Shown here: positions 1 to 13,074 of the stretch, in pieces
How the letters are laid out: every line of letters begins with the position of its first letter
How positions within the stretch are numbered: the stretch's first letter is position 1
Assembly: GCA_946699065.1 (NCBI GenBank)
Contig: CAMPDV010000016.1
Coordinates: 1,302,001-1,366,000 of the forward strand
Source: Loxodes magnus
Taxonomy: Eukaryota; Ciliophora; Karyorelictea; Loxodida; Loxodidae
DNA length: 64,000 bases
Direction: 5' to 3'
The notes under the pieces: generated by a model
Seen by the model: the letters and a program-made list of their open reading frames with translations, nothing else
The model's database searches: none
What the model was told of the DNA's origin: nothing
Position numbers and translations under genes: made by a program

Positions 1-2225
1 TCTACTATGCAAGTGATTTATACTTATATAGAGAAAATCTCATCTTCTCAGTAGAACATAGGAGAGTGGATCTTGTTACTATAACCTCTATGGATGGCAT
101 TTCTACTAGTGAAGATAGAATTTCAGGGCTTTTTCCTGAAAATAAAGAGAGATGTCATAACTTTGAAGGTAAATAGTATATCTTTATAAGCGCGAGAGTT
201 CATCCAGGAGAAACACCTGGAAGTCATATAATGAATGGTATGCTAGAATTTTTGCTTAGCAATGATACAAGAGCTTAAATTCTACGTAAGGCATTTGTAT
301 TTAAAATAGTTCCTATGATTAATCCTGATGGTGTCTGTCGAGGCTATTAAAGAGTAGATACATACGGAAGAAATTTAAATAGGTATTACGGAAATTGCAA
401 CTAGAACGAACATCCTTCTATATGAGCAATAGTAAAATACCTAAACTATATATCTGGCCCTAAGTTTTATGCTTATTTCGATCTTCATGCTCATGCAGGT
501 AAATCTGGTATATTTGTATTTGGTAACTTTTTTGATGACTTTTTGAAATAAGTAGAGTCATGCGTTCTGGCTAAGTCTATTTCACTTAACTGTAAAAATT
601 TTGACTATTAAAATTCTAATTTTACAGAAAAGTAAATGACTATTAAGGATAAAATGGGTCTTTCCAAATCGGGCTGTGGAAGAGTAGCAGCTTTGAAAAT
701 AACAAACTCTCCTTTTTGTTTTACAGTTGAAGCAAACTATTATTCAGGTTGCTCCATCAATGAAATTCCATAAATATCTCGAATAGACGACAAATACACT
801 AACAATGCTTCTAATTTATATGCTGGTAATAAAGCCCCTGATTTTTCCCCAGATGTACTAAAAGACTGTGGAAGAAGCATTTTAATCTCGCTACTGGATA
901 TTTAAGAAATAAACCCACATTCAAGGGTTAGAGCAAGTTAATTTCAAAGTATGTTTAATATCACTACTGTAGTAGCTGAATAACTACTGCAAACTTCCCC
1001 ATACAAATACTACAATTCCTTAAAAAAATTAATGGAAAACAGGAGCTCCCTAATCCTGTTTCTGAAAGAGAACTAAATGAACATGAAAAATTTGATGGTT
1101 TAACGACATAAAGAGAACAAATAGCAATTCAGGAAGATTGTTACCTAAAAAAACTTTAGCAGTAACAACTCTTTAATAAATACGCCAAAGGTTTTCAATG
1201 TAGAATTCCCTTTTTAGAAAGCTTAGAAAAAGAATAAAAATAGCATACTAGCCTAAAGCTTAGCTATTAAAAGTAATTTAGAAACAGAACAGACACTGTA
1301 AACTTTATAGGACACTTAAAATATAGCGAACAAATCTTGAAGCAAATAAGAGTTTAGGAACTATTAGTAGGAAATTTAAGTACCTAAAGCTAGCTTGGGT
1401 AATAAAACTGAAAAAGCTAAAGTCAAAAATAAGAAAATATTTCAGTAACTTCAAAAATAGAAATTATCACGAAAAATCAAAAGTGAAACTTCCAATAGAC
1501 AGCAAAATCAAAGCTAAGAAAATATTTAGGCGTCAGATACAATAACAAAGCCAAACTCTGTGCAGAGCTAAAACTAGAAATAGAGTGAAACCTGTAAAAT
1601 AAGTGAATAAGAGAAAGCTAAATCTCCTATTTAATAGGAACGAGCAATTAAATAAACCTTCCTTACTCCGTTAAGTAAGTAGAAGAATACTAAAGTGTAG
1701 CATGATGATTAGACTAATTAGAGAACGCAACAAAGGCATACTTTTTATAGAGCGTAGAAAAAATAGCAGTCAACATAGCCTCTTCATAACGAAAAATTGA
1801 TATAATTACCAAAGACTATAAAACAAAGGCCTTAAAGTCAAAGAAAGACAAAGCCTTAAACAACTTTGGATAACAAGCAAATAAAAAATGTAATTAGCAA
1901 TAGTAATCAAATCAACGAAGTTAAAAGAGGTAAATTCTAAAATAGCAAAAAGAAATAAGTTCAATTCCAAACTAAAAACTCTCTTTTTATTTAAAAAACT
2001 AAAGCTATTCAATCTTCGAGAGTTTTAAATTAATCTATATCGCATGATATCAATCGAAGAAAATCAGTAAGCGGTTTGAGAAGTCAAAACTTACTTAAAA
2101 GCTCAGGACTCGAAAAGAATGAACGCTTTATTTAAGAACAACGAATGTCTAAAACACCCTGCAAAGAGTTCAGAAATATTGAAAGTGAAAGAAGCTACTT
2201 ATAGTCAAATTCTTTTATAAATTGA
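1..2225 (+). CDS. AGBL5: Cytosolic carboxypeptidase 5-like M14 tubulin deglutamylase, 5' partial
   Basis: Frame begins at base 3 and runs 740 codons to TGA 2223-2225; the N-terminus lies before the window. Residues 60-290 are a CCP-type M14D domain: [12 protein letters not shown] carries the first zinc His and Glu, INPDGVCRG and GRNLNR the substrate-binding Asn/Arg, [10 protein letters not shown] the third zinc ligand, and FTVEANYY the catalytic Glu. HPGETPGS, the DLHAHA variant and the following Phe/Gly-rich strand resemble CCP5, which removes branch-point glutamates from tubulin. A 420-residue Lys/Gln/Ser-rich, probably disordered tail follows, longer than usual. TGA at 423-425 is read as Trp in HPSIWAIV where CCP5 has an aromatic; a second internal TGA lies near 1338. 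TAA/TAG give Gln throughout. Function is from family knowledge. Confidence 0.9.
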
Positions 2226-3915
2226 AACTGTAAACGCTGATACTTTATTACTTTATTTAACTAACCTATGGCCATTTTTAATTCAATTTACTAAATTAGT
2301 TTTCCTGTTACACCCATAAATCTAATCTATCAAAACTATCTCAAATTTTAATTCTTCATTCTCTTTTAAAAGCTTAAAGACTAATATAATTATTACAGCT
2401 TAAGTTGCCACTTCCTTTCAAATATAGTAAAAGAATCTGATTAACCTCTAAAATTTATTTAGCTAATAAACCTAAGATTTTAAGGAATATATGATAGCTC
2501 TTAAAGCTTGCAGTGTATTTGTGACATTTCAATTTGATGCTGATAAACTATATTTTAACCTAAGTTAATATTACTATATTAAATATTACTATCATATCTA
2601 AAAACCTAACTTTGTATCTTTCATTCTGCTTGATTAGCTCAACTATGTTATCTATCTACTTTCAGTTATTTCAAGTTATTTCTTAACTATATTTCTTATA
2701 AGCAAATATAAGAATAAACCTAGTAAATAGACTCAATAGTTAAAGACTAAAAATGCCAATTAGTTCTCCCTTCATCTTAACCATATTTAAGAATTGCAAG
2801 ATGTGCATCTGTTGGTACTGTGAAAACCAATCACTAAGTAATTATTTTAAGCTACTAATAATTTAGAGATTAACAATACAGATACACTTGATATTCTAAC
2901 CTGGCTATAAGATAGTGTTTATCTAAACATTCTTACTAAGGCATATCTATATAATTACATCTAGGAAGCAGTCATTTAAGAGCTATTAGTTGCATTTATA
3001 ATTAATAAGTCATATATGAATTATAGCTACTCTTGCTATTAGATATTTGTACTTCTATGATGCTGTCCTAAATATTAAAATCACTTACAGGATTATATTT
3101 AAGCTTTGCTTAAGTAAAAATAAGCTAAGTTTAACTAGTATGTATCTAGCTAACTCTTTAACTAAAGTTAAAGTAGTCTAAACTTCAAAATCTGCTCATA
3201 TGACATTCTTAATCAGAACGAATGTATATTTATAGAATTTAAGGCTTAAACTAAAAACTATGATCTTTAAAAGGCATAAGAACAAACACAATACTAAAGA
3301 TTGAAATATTCTATCTCTATTTGGCTAAATATCCCTACTATTGTAATATGTATACTACTTCTAATTTATTTAGGAAGAAGTATCTTCAAACTATTTTTAG
3401 ATTAAGATCTTTAAAGTATAAACTAGTTTTTATTAGAAGTATCTAGTATATAACTTATAACCTTGTTTATATATAAGCTATGGGATGCTAATTATAAAGG
3501 ATCTGTAGTTTGTTTTACCTTAAGAATCTTATTTAGAGAAATTTATGCTAAAGTGACTAGGAGTATTTAAACTCATAAGCTGAAGTAATACTTTTCAAAG
3601 CTAACTTACCTTTTCATTACACCTTTAATCCATATATCTCCTTACTTGCTTCTTATTTTATAATTTTTACTATTTTCATTCTGTAACTAAGAGTAAGAAA
3701 GATTGATTTCTCATCTCAATCAATATGATTAAAGAATGAGCTAAACAAGGATATGAGTAAGAGTAGATAAGATAGTGAATTCATTGGTTATAGCTTTTTA
3801 TATTAGTGATAAGAATGTTCTTTAGAAGTTCCTTAAAGCATAAAATAAAGCTTTTAGCAATCTAAAGTTCTAGAAGAGAGGTATTTTATATAAGGTAGTA
3901 ACTAAATTATTGAAA
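2226..3915. other. Gene-free A+T-rich spacer
   Basis: Between the CCP5-like gene and the next start codon. No frame gives a recognisable protein on either strand, and I see no repeat, tRNA-like T-loop or long inverted repeat. Confidence 0.6.
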
Positions 3916-6654
3916 ATGCCAAAAGAGGTATATAAATTACAACCTTAGAAGATAGAAGAAGAAGAACCCTAATTAGTAGGAACTACTCTATTGAAATCTT
4001 CCCAAGTATTCAAAAAAATTCCTATGGGAGTCATCAATCCTATCCATAAAACTCCTGAACCTGCTATTAAAAATAAAATACCTAATATTGGAGTTAAAGG
4101 AAGGTAAACTTCATTAAGTAAAAGACTGCAACCTTAAAATATACCACATCACTTGTATTAACCTCCTTTAAATAGATTTAGTTTTGCAAAACAGAGAGAA
4201 TAAACAAGGTAGGAGTAATAAAAGAACTTACAAGGAGAAAAAACCCAAGAATCTAGGAACAAATTTATTAATTAAGCCAAAAACTAAATTCTTTTTAAAG
4301 ACTAAGCTAGACCTATTTCAGCATTTTAAAAGAAGAATGACAGGTACCAAAGCAGTGGCATAGATTAGCTAGAATAATCCTTTAAATAAAAAAAACAGAA
4401 ATTGAATTTTGAATACAAGCCTTAAAAGCAAAACTCTTCTTTTAGTGAGTCTAAGCAAAAAGCATAAACTATGCCTAGAAACTCTAATAAGCAAGGGTAC
4501 TAAATAAAGTACAAAAATTAAAAATAAAATAATGGTAAGGAAAAACCTGCTTGAGGTTATGGACCATTATTATCTAGCTTCAGAGAAAATGAATTAAAGT
4601 AGCTGAAAGAATAAAAAAAGAAAAAACTTAAAGACTTAATTTCGGTTGATTCTTAAGAAAATAATTAGGAGGAAGAGAAAAAAAATAAATAGAATAGAAT
4701 TGAAAAAGGGACTATAAAATATATTCCTAAAGGAGATTTACCTGCCTTAATTGAAGATCTAAAGTAAAAAGTTTATGGCTATAGTCTTTCAACTAAGAAA
4801 GAGATCTAGAAAATGTAGCAAAACATGCAAAATGATCTTTAAGAAATAAATCAAGAAGCTAACTATTAACAGCAAGAGCTGATGCTGACTGCATTACAAA
4901 GTAATGTGCTAATTGACTATTCCAAAGAGATACAATAAAACTTTGAACAAACTATAGAAAAGCACAAAAGCTGAGTAAAATTATTACGCATAGTTGGAAA
5001 CATAAGCTAAATTAGTCTAGAATAAATAGAAGAAGCAGTTTACAAAAGAATGAATGATGATGATTAAAGAGAGATATAGTTACAGAACTTCGTGAATAAC
5101 ATTAAGCAATATTATAAGAAGAGTGACTTATTTGGATTTGATATAACTAAAATACCCACATTTGTTATTTAACAATTCCTTTAAGAATATAAAAGCACTC
5201 TTTCTTAATCTGAGATTGATACTATTACTCATTTTATATAAAAACTCATTAACTAGAATAAATAGAACAACAAAGCTGATGCTTCTTAAATACCAATATC
5301 TATGATTGAGTAGTATTAAAGTTCATATAACCAAAAGATGATTAAGTGAACCAATTCCTTTCAAAATTTGCTTTAAATACTAATAAAAGAATTTGAGGAA
5401 ACTATTGGACAGAGATAAGAGCAAAAAGATAAAAATCTGTAAAAATAAAAACTGGAAAGCAGATTTTTGGCTGACTTCATAAACTAGACTTTAGATAGAT
5501 TGAAAGCATAGATTTAAAGATTATCTAAATAAGTAACCAAACTTTTAGAATATATCAAAGAGGGAAATATCTTTGAGCATTAGGAATTTAGAAAAACTTT
5601 GATGAGCAGATTCTAAAAGCTGTAGTAGAAGAATCATATATCTGAATCAGATTAAGAGGATCATAATTAATAGATATCATAAGAGGACTAAGTTCACTAA
5701 ATTTCTGAAAGTATGAAGGTAGAAGAAAATGAGTCCATGCCATCTTATAACTATACAAAAGAGAAATAACTACTAAATTATTCGTTAGACGATAACTAGC
5801 TGAGATAAAGCAGATAATATATTCAATAATACAATGAAGAGCTAGCAGAAAAAGCAATAAAATAGGGGGATCCTAAGAATTAGAATGATAAACCTTGATA
5901 TTTAACAGCTCATCACTTGTAGTCTATTACTCAGCATCCTTGGTCAATAAGAGATGACTTTAACAAGTAATATATCAAACCAATCGAAATTCAATTTTTA
6001 TAAAGAACCAAAAAAGAAAGAGAGTAATAAACCTGAACCAAGTAAAAAGAAAATGAATAAGATATGATAGATGAGGAAGCTATCTTTCAAATAGAAAAAG
6101 CGATAAAAGATTTAAAGCAAGAAGTGTAAGTAAATCCGTATATAAAAGAAGAAAGCTTAGATAATTTGGAAAAATAATTGTAAGAATTCAAGAAAAAATA
6201 CTGCATTTAATTTATAGCTATTTCAGCTAAGAAACGAGAAGAAAAAGAGTCTGCCATTCTTTGTATTTATAAAGGAATTTAAGAGCAGCTTAGAAACAAA
6301 GAGAGATTTTTGTAAGCTTTTAATATTTTAGATTAAACTAAAAACGAGAAAAAGTTTATGATGTGATTCGACCTCCAGCTGACCATTGGTACTAGATAAG
6401 ATCAAAAGAATTTTCAGATGAATTTCATAGGCAAACTATGAGCTTAAGAAAGATTAATAATAAAAAGCTAACAAGTCTTCATATAAAAGATGTATATTGA
6501 TCAGATTACACTTATTAATAATTAAGCTATTAAATCAAAACCTAAAGTTTATACTTTAAATTTCAAAAAATTCAGCAAAAAAAAGTCTGCAGAGATCTTA
6601 TAAAAATAATTAAGAACTTAAAGGAAAACTTCTTTAAGTAGCTTTCCTCTATGA
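3916..6654 (+). CDS. Large Gln-rich coiled-coil protein, function unknown
   Basis: 912 residues without an intron when TAA/TAG are Gln and internal TGA is Trp. The N-terminal 250 residues are basic and low in complexity, with the patch KPAWGYGPLLSSFRENEL (TGA as Trp) near residue 215. From about residue 235 the protein is long amphipathic helix rich in Glu/Lys/Gln, typical of coiled coils, with a Ser/Asp/Glu acidic break near 580-620 and a motif YLTAHHLQSITQHPW near 660. No catalytic motif. A cytoskeletal or basal-body role would be typical for such a protein but is only a guess. The ATG at 3916 is the first after an in-frame TGA near 3754. The stop at 6652-6654 is the best choice; reading through it adds about 50 A+T-rich codons to the next TGA. 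Confidence 0.7.
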
Positions 6655-7113
6655 AGTTATTATTCTATTAGCTCTTAATTTAAAATCTTCATATAATCTT
6701 AGAATTTAAACTTATATCTTGAATTATAAAATAAAAGTCCTTTAATAGTTTAGACAGCTGTATAAATCTGGCTAGTCAAGGTAAAGAGGAATAAATTAAA
6801 GTTTAATTAATGATAATCATTTCTTATCAATTTAGGTTTTTGAGACTTTAGTGTTGTTGAAAGAATTAAGCTTCTTAATATGACTTGCTATGTACAAAAT
6901 TTTATCACTTAATTAAATTAAAAATTACCGGAAACCTTAAAAAACTTAGCCGTTAATTTCACAAGCATATCTACGTAGTCTAGGTAGATAGTATTAGAGA
7001 AATATTTTTAAATAGAGACTTCAATGAGTAAATATAGTTAAAGAAGTTGAAAGTCTTTGTATTCAATATTTGAATGATATCGTTAAATCTAACGAATTTG
7101 AAAATGAAATAAA
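6655..7113. other. Spacer
   Basis: Holds the 3' flank of the coiled-coil gene and the 5' flank of the ankyrin-HDAC gene. Two in-frame TGAs just before ATG 7114 support that start. Nothing else recognised. Confidence 0.6.
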
Positions 7114-9506
7114 ATGTCAACTCTTTGTAGCATGATAAAAATTGATGACAACTCTTCCCTCGAAACGTACATATCCCAACATATTGATCCCTGCTATATC
7201 TTATTGTAACCAATAAAAAAAGGGAAATTAATCTTCCACGAATGTCTCATCAATGCAGCTTCAAAATGCATAAATTTTTTATTGAATTTCTAATCTCAAT
7301 TTGATATGTTTATTCCTTATTTAGATATACCTTGCTTTTAATTAGTACTCACAAAGGCTAGCTTTTTAGAGGATAAAACTAAAGTTATTGAGTCCCTTTA
7401 AATTTTGCTGGAAAAGACTGATTAGGAAAAAGTATTGGACTTAATAAGATAGCGAGACAGGCTAGGGAATAATCTAATGCACAAACTATGCTATCATGGA
7501 ATGAGAGTGAGCTTAAAGAAGCTATTATCCTAGTTTGAAGTATCTGAACTTTTATTTCAAACTGATTTAGAAGGTAATTTACCTATCGTCTGAGCTATCT
7601 ACTTTGACTATTGGGAATGTGTGCAAGTCATTCTTGAGGCTTTAAGTGCTGAACGCTTTTCTTAAATCCTGGATTTTAAGAACATTGAGGGAGATTTTTT
7701 AATCCATTTGACAGTTAAGCAAAGAAGCTGAAAATCATTAACCATATTATTTAAGCATTGCGTTGACAAACTGAAGTTCTAGAACTAAGTAAACTCCCAA
7801 AACCTAAATGTATGAAGTCTATCTTTGCAATTAAATGTTCTGAATGAAGCCAATGAAGTTTGAACTTAAGGCTCTAACTAATTGGACTAAAAAGACTATT
7901 TAAATAATGTACTAGTATGCTATAACAGTAATGGGTGGCTACATGGCAAAAATTTTAAACATCCAGAATCACCTACAAGACTACAAGTTCTTCTTGATCC
8001 TACTTATGGAGTTTTTTTTTAAAGCTGAGGAAGTAAATTAACACTTATAAAGGATCCTCAAAGGGCTAATGTAGTGGATATTTTGAGAGTGCATGAACTT
8101 TACTATATCTAGAAGATAAGAAAGGTATGCAAAAACCTAAGCCTGGAAAGAGGAACAATCTAATATGATAAAGATACCGTCATTAGCAATGTAACTTTCG
8201 ATGCTGCTCTTGATGCAGCTGGATGTGGAATCTATGCTGTTGATCAAATTATGAGCCAAAACCCATAATTTAAGAAAGCATTTGTAGCAGTAAGACCGCC
8301 TGGTCATCATGTTGGACCTTTTGGAGCAGTTATTTCTGAAGAAGCGCCTGAAATTACTTCATAAGGATTTTGCATTTTTAATAACGTTTGTATAGCTGCA
8401 GCTTATTGCAAATATGCATACAGAAGCTAAATCTAAAAAATCGCTATTTTGGATTTTGATGTCCATCATGGAAACGGAACTGAATAGATAGTTAAGTGCC
8501 TAAGTGAAAACTAGTAGTTCAGAATGAATAATTATGGCATGCACATGTCTAGAGATTGCTGCAAGCCATGATTAGATGATGAAACTGATTATCAAAATGT
8601 CCTTTTTATATCGACACATGCATATGAAATCAAAGAGGATCAAATTTTTTATCCTGGATCAGGGAGAGTAAAAGAATCGGATTTAAAAGGATACCCAGGA
8701 GGTGTTTTGAACATTCCTTTATATAGAGAAACTGACAGTTTAACCTTTAGAAAAGGTAAGTTAAGACTTAACTTTATTAGAGTATAGAGAAAAGGTTTTT
8801 CCTAGACTGCTTGAGTTTAAGCCTGATATCATTTTTCTTTCAGCTGGATTTGACGCACATTCAAAAGACCTAGTAAACAACGGTATAGTGAAAGTTGATG
8901 AATTTGATTTCTAATGATTAACTAACAATTTAGTTCAAATTAGCAATATCTCTGCAAAGGGAAGAATAAGTAAGTCATTATAGTTCAGTCAGCATCCTTG
9001 AAGGTGGCTATAAAACTACTGGGAAAACTATTTCTGCTTTCGCTTAGTCAGTGCTCTCACATGTAAGAGAATTGGTTTACTCAAATGATTTGCCTTTTAA
9101 GGAAAATTAGGAAAAAGCAGACAGTAAAGAACAGGAAAGGATGGAAATTAAGAGAAAGCACGAGCAAGAAAGTAACAGGTAATTAATTAATTTCAGAATT
9201 TAACTAAGAAAGAGAAGAAAGGTAGTAGATTATGCTGAACTTGAAAGATAAGAAAGAGAAAACTAAATACAACAGCAAGAGCAACAGTAAAATATCATAC
9301 CTGAAAATAATGTAAGCGCTCCAAATAACATTGTAAATGAAAACAATGTAGTAAGCGAATAAATCGAAGCTTAGGAAGAAATAAAAATTTAATAAGATGA
9401 ACTGAGTTTTGATAATGGAACGCCTCTACAATAAATAGAGGATTAGAGTGAAATTTTCGATATGATAACTCAAGATCTGGTGAACCCTCCAAATAATCAT
9501 AATTGA
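7114..9506 (+). CDS. Ankyrin-repeat histone deacetylase (class II HDAC)
   Basis: 782 residues after removing two introns (8756-8780 and 8970-8988). Residues 1-270 hold ankyrin-like repeats, clearest in LEGNLPIVWAIYFDYWECVQ (TGA as Trp). The deacetylase domain, about 290-640, is intact: RPPGHHVGP with the proton-relay His pair (H398/H399), DFDVHHGNGT with zinc ligands D449 and H451, GFDAH with the third zinc Asp (D572), and EGGY with the transition-state Tyr. GYPGGVLNIP replaces the usual class II GxGYNVN-type loop. It should remove acetyl groups from lysine in histones or tubulin. A charged tail with RKRRKVVDYAELE could be a nuclear localisation signal, followed by a Gln/Asn/Glu-rich end. Both introns are required: each sits at a frame change inside a conserved motif. 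Confidence 0.93.
8756..8780 (+). other. Intron 1 of ankyrin-HDAC, 25 nt
   Basis: GTAAGT...TTAG; its removal restores the HDAC frame from FRK to EYREKVFPRLLEF. Confidence 0.9.
8970..8988 (+). other. Intron 2 of ankyrin-HDAC, 19 nt
   Basis: GTAAGT...TTCAG; removal joins SAKGRI to ISILEGGY, the conserved HDAC glycine loop. Confidence 0.9.
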
Positions 9507-11667
9507 TTTATAGTGATAATTTAACTTTCTGTAATAATATAATTGAGTAAATACTTTATTTATGTAAGTTAATCCCATATATTATTCTTCCTCATCAACA
9601 TACCCAATCAAAACATTTCTTAAGTTAGAATTATTTGCATTTGTACTCATAAGGATAATAATAAGTGATTCAGTATTAACAATATAAACATAATCTTTTG
9701 TAATAGCCCTTATGCTATAGTCGTAATCTTAATAAAGTAGCTGTCATTAAAGCGTGAATTATATATTATATATTATATATTTTCTACATCTAACTTTCTT
9801 CTTTTTATTAAGCTATCCTCTCCCAGTATCCAAAAGTTTTAATTTAACTAGAAATTAATTAACTAAATGATACGAAATGTTTTAATTACCTCTAATATCA
9901 TAGATTTCCATCTAATGGAATAGTAGCTTTGCTTAATTATTAGAAAGGTTACCTAATTTAAGCTTTGGTTACTGCATTCTGTTTGTAAAGCAATAAGGTA
10001 AATAATATAGCTTATTTAAACTTATTTTAATAGAAACAGTGTATAATTCTAATCAATACGGAAGTATATAGATTTACTTCCTTTTGAAAGCTTTAAAATA
10101 TAACTACGAAATACAAAAGCTACATTTACATACTTAGACTATAACAATTTGAGTACTTACTCCTTTAGGTTACTTTTACATTCATCCAATTAATTAATTC
10201 ATTTAATCTTCTATCTGGAAAAATCTTATAAATTCAAATTTATTAACTAAAGAATGCTGATTAGGTACTAGTGTAATAAAGATTAACCTGACAATATGGA
10301 ATAATAGGTTCTTAGAACAGATAACTCAACCTATTGATAAGCTAATTATAGGATTATTTAGAATACTAAAGGTTATAGAATAAAAATCCACTTTTACCAA
10401 GTCGAAAAAGATATCTGAGCCTATCCATTCCATTTTAGGCTTATAAATAGAAGACATTAAAACTTATTCTTAGCTCTATATTAGAATTATTCCTTTAGTT
10501 GCTCTCAATTAGCAGATATTATTGCAATAAAAGAGCTAGTAGTAGATAATTATTTTTGAATGAATATTCAGAGAACATTTTTAGCTTGAGTAACATGGAT
10601 AAAATTTAAACTATATCGAAGATAAAATTTCCTCAATAACTTAAGTATTTAATCCTTATATCAAACTTAGATAATAAAAGATAATCTTTAGCTAAAGTAA
10701 AAGCGAAAAAGATATTGGCAAAAAGACTTTAAAATAGACAAAACTGAAATACATTTCTTCTTCAAAAGTAAAAATAGTAAAATAATAATTTAGCAGCAGC
10801 AAATTAATTCTACGATTTAGATAAAGAAGGAATCAAAAAAGAGAGTTAATATATATTATTAGCTAGTATAGTTAGTTAATAAGTAGAATATAAAAGTAAA
10901 CATATATATGAGCTTAAAAGCATTATGTATTTATTTAAATTAAGATTTATAAAAGTAGTTTGATATCTAGCGAGCAACTATTAAGGATTATCTAACGAAA
11001 GTATAGTTATATAATAATACCTTTTTCTTAATTATACTGATATAATAACATTAATTACAACCTAGACAATTAGCACTAAATTATAAGCCTGTCATAAGTA
11101 AATTGATACAATAACGCAATAGGTATATTATATATAAACAATACTGTAAATCTTTATTTGTAGTCTAATAATATTATAGTTACATCATACGTTATCTATG
11201 GCAAGTTTTATAAGACTCTTATTAAAGTAGTAGAATAAACTTTATCCTACTTGATTCTTATTTGCTATAAAGCTTCTTAAAGATACTATAGTGTATAGAA
11301 TTATCAATCAATCTATTAATAATTTTTTAACAGATCTATATATCCATTTACTCAGTTAGTTGATTAAGCTTATATCAGGTATATAGATAAGAATAAGCTA
11401 CTAACAATAACAAAATTTAATATTAAATCAAGTCCAAACTTTTGCCTTAAAATCCTCATTAGGTAGTTAATTGATAAAGTTAAAGTAGCAAGACTAATTA
11501 AATAGCAAAAGGTATGGAAGGGAAATACAATAAGGTATCTTAAAGTATCTTAAAGCATATTAAGTGCATAGAAGCTATTTATTAATAAGACTAGTGCTTT
11601 ACTTATATATTACTTTTTAAATAGAAGTAATCATTTTAGGCTTATAGGTTATTAATTATTAACGAAA
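9507..11667. other. Gene-free A+T-rich spacer
   Basis: About 2.2 kb. No homology-supported frame. A short TATATTATATATT run lies near 9765-9780; no larger repeat seen. Confidence 0.6.
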
Positions 11668-13074
11668 ATGTCATATAAGAAGTGGGATCCTCCTGATATG
11701 TTTGCTCCTATTAAAAGACTTACTTCACCTAAAAGTCTATAACCTACTTTGATAATTAAAAGAACTTCTTCGCTTAGACTTATTAGGGAAAATTGAATTA
11801 ACGAGGGTATTTAGAGCATTCCAGCGGCTAAGTAAAAATTGAATAAGATGCATAGAAATAAATCGTGCAGATGTCAGTGCTGTAGTGGAAAATTTCTGAA
11901 TAGAGCTGACTAAATTTTAAACTAAACTCATGCTTTTAAGCAGTTTTTGAATCTTTTAGATGAATCAGAATTAAATATTTCAAAGTCTAAAGCAGCAATA
12001 CAAATAAGGGATTATTTCCAGCAGTTTTCTAAATGCGAAGCTCCTGAAAAAAACTAGTTTACTAGAGTGCCGTTTATTAAGAAATAATCTATGCTTAATA
12101 AGCTACAAGAAGGCAAATATTAAGAGGACTCTAAGCAATTCTATTTTCCTAGACCATTAACTAACTACATTAATTAGTTAATGAGCTAAAAGGATTTTTC
12201 GCCTGTTAAGGAAAAGAAGAAAAAGAAATAGACGAAAGAAATAAAAACGTTCCATTTCTAAAAAATGTCGCATCTCTTACAACAGTTAGACTCTCCTCCA
12301 GATAATGAGAAGAAAAAAAATAAGCTGATAATGAAAAAAACTACTTAGCCCTGCTTAAAGAATAAGAATTTTAAAGAATAATAAAATGAACTTAACAAAT
12401 TTACTTATAGACCACAGACCAATAACTATTTTAAGAAATTTGCTACAATAAAATTTCAGAAAAAGACTTTAGTATTAGAAAATGATTTATAAAAGAGAAA
12501 GCAAGTTCTTGAGTAGAAGATAAACGATCAAAATAAGCAGATAAAAACCCTAGATAAATATCTATTCAATGTTTAAGAATCTTTAAATACCAAAACTTTA
12601 AGTCCTAAATCAGAAAATAAGCTAAACATTGAGTACTTTTACTCTTTCAACGAAATTTAAAGTCCAACTACTTTCGATAATCTAACAATAGATCGATAAA
12701 ATTCAAAAATCTATTAGAAGTACTATAAAAGAGTGCTTGAGAAGAATCCTAAGAGTGTTGATAGTTTTCATTAGCATTACTTCGAAAACATCAATAAAGT
12801 ATATAAAAACAAAGGAAATAAACTAGACTTTCTCTAGTAGTGCAAGCATACGAAATTTTAATCCTAAAACCATTAACAAATTTAAGGATTCTTGCCTCAA
12901 GTTAAAAAATCTCTTAGTCCTATTATCTCGCCTAAGAAAATAAACTCTGAAAAAAGCACGTCTAGAGTATAAAAATCTATCGTAGACTTATAGCAGGGAA
13001 TGAGTTAAAGGAAATAGAATAAGCTAAGAGGAAGCACTGAAGGGGAAGTGAGATTATTCAAAATGTATAAATGA
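11668..13074 (+). CDS. Basic protein of unknown function
   Basis: 468 residues in one exon, ATG 11668 to TGA 13072-13074, with one internal TGA read as Trp near residue 40. Rich in Lys, Gln, Ser and Asn. A Cys cluster CRCQCCSGKFLN around residue 70 is the only possible metal-binding or thiol motif. It is followed by a probably helical segment (HAFKQFLNLLDESELN) and then by Lys-rich low-complexity stretches with many SP/TP pairs, which could be kinase sites. No transmembrane segment or signal peptide. Supported by an uninterrupted frame with clean start and stop and few internal UGAs, not by homology. Confidence 0.65.
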
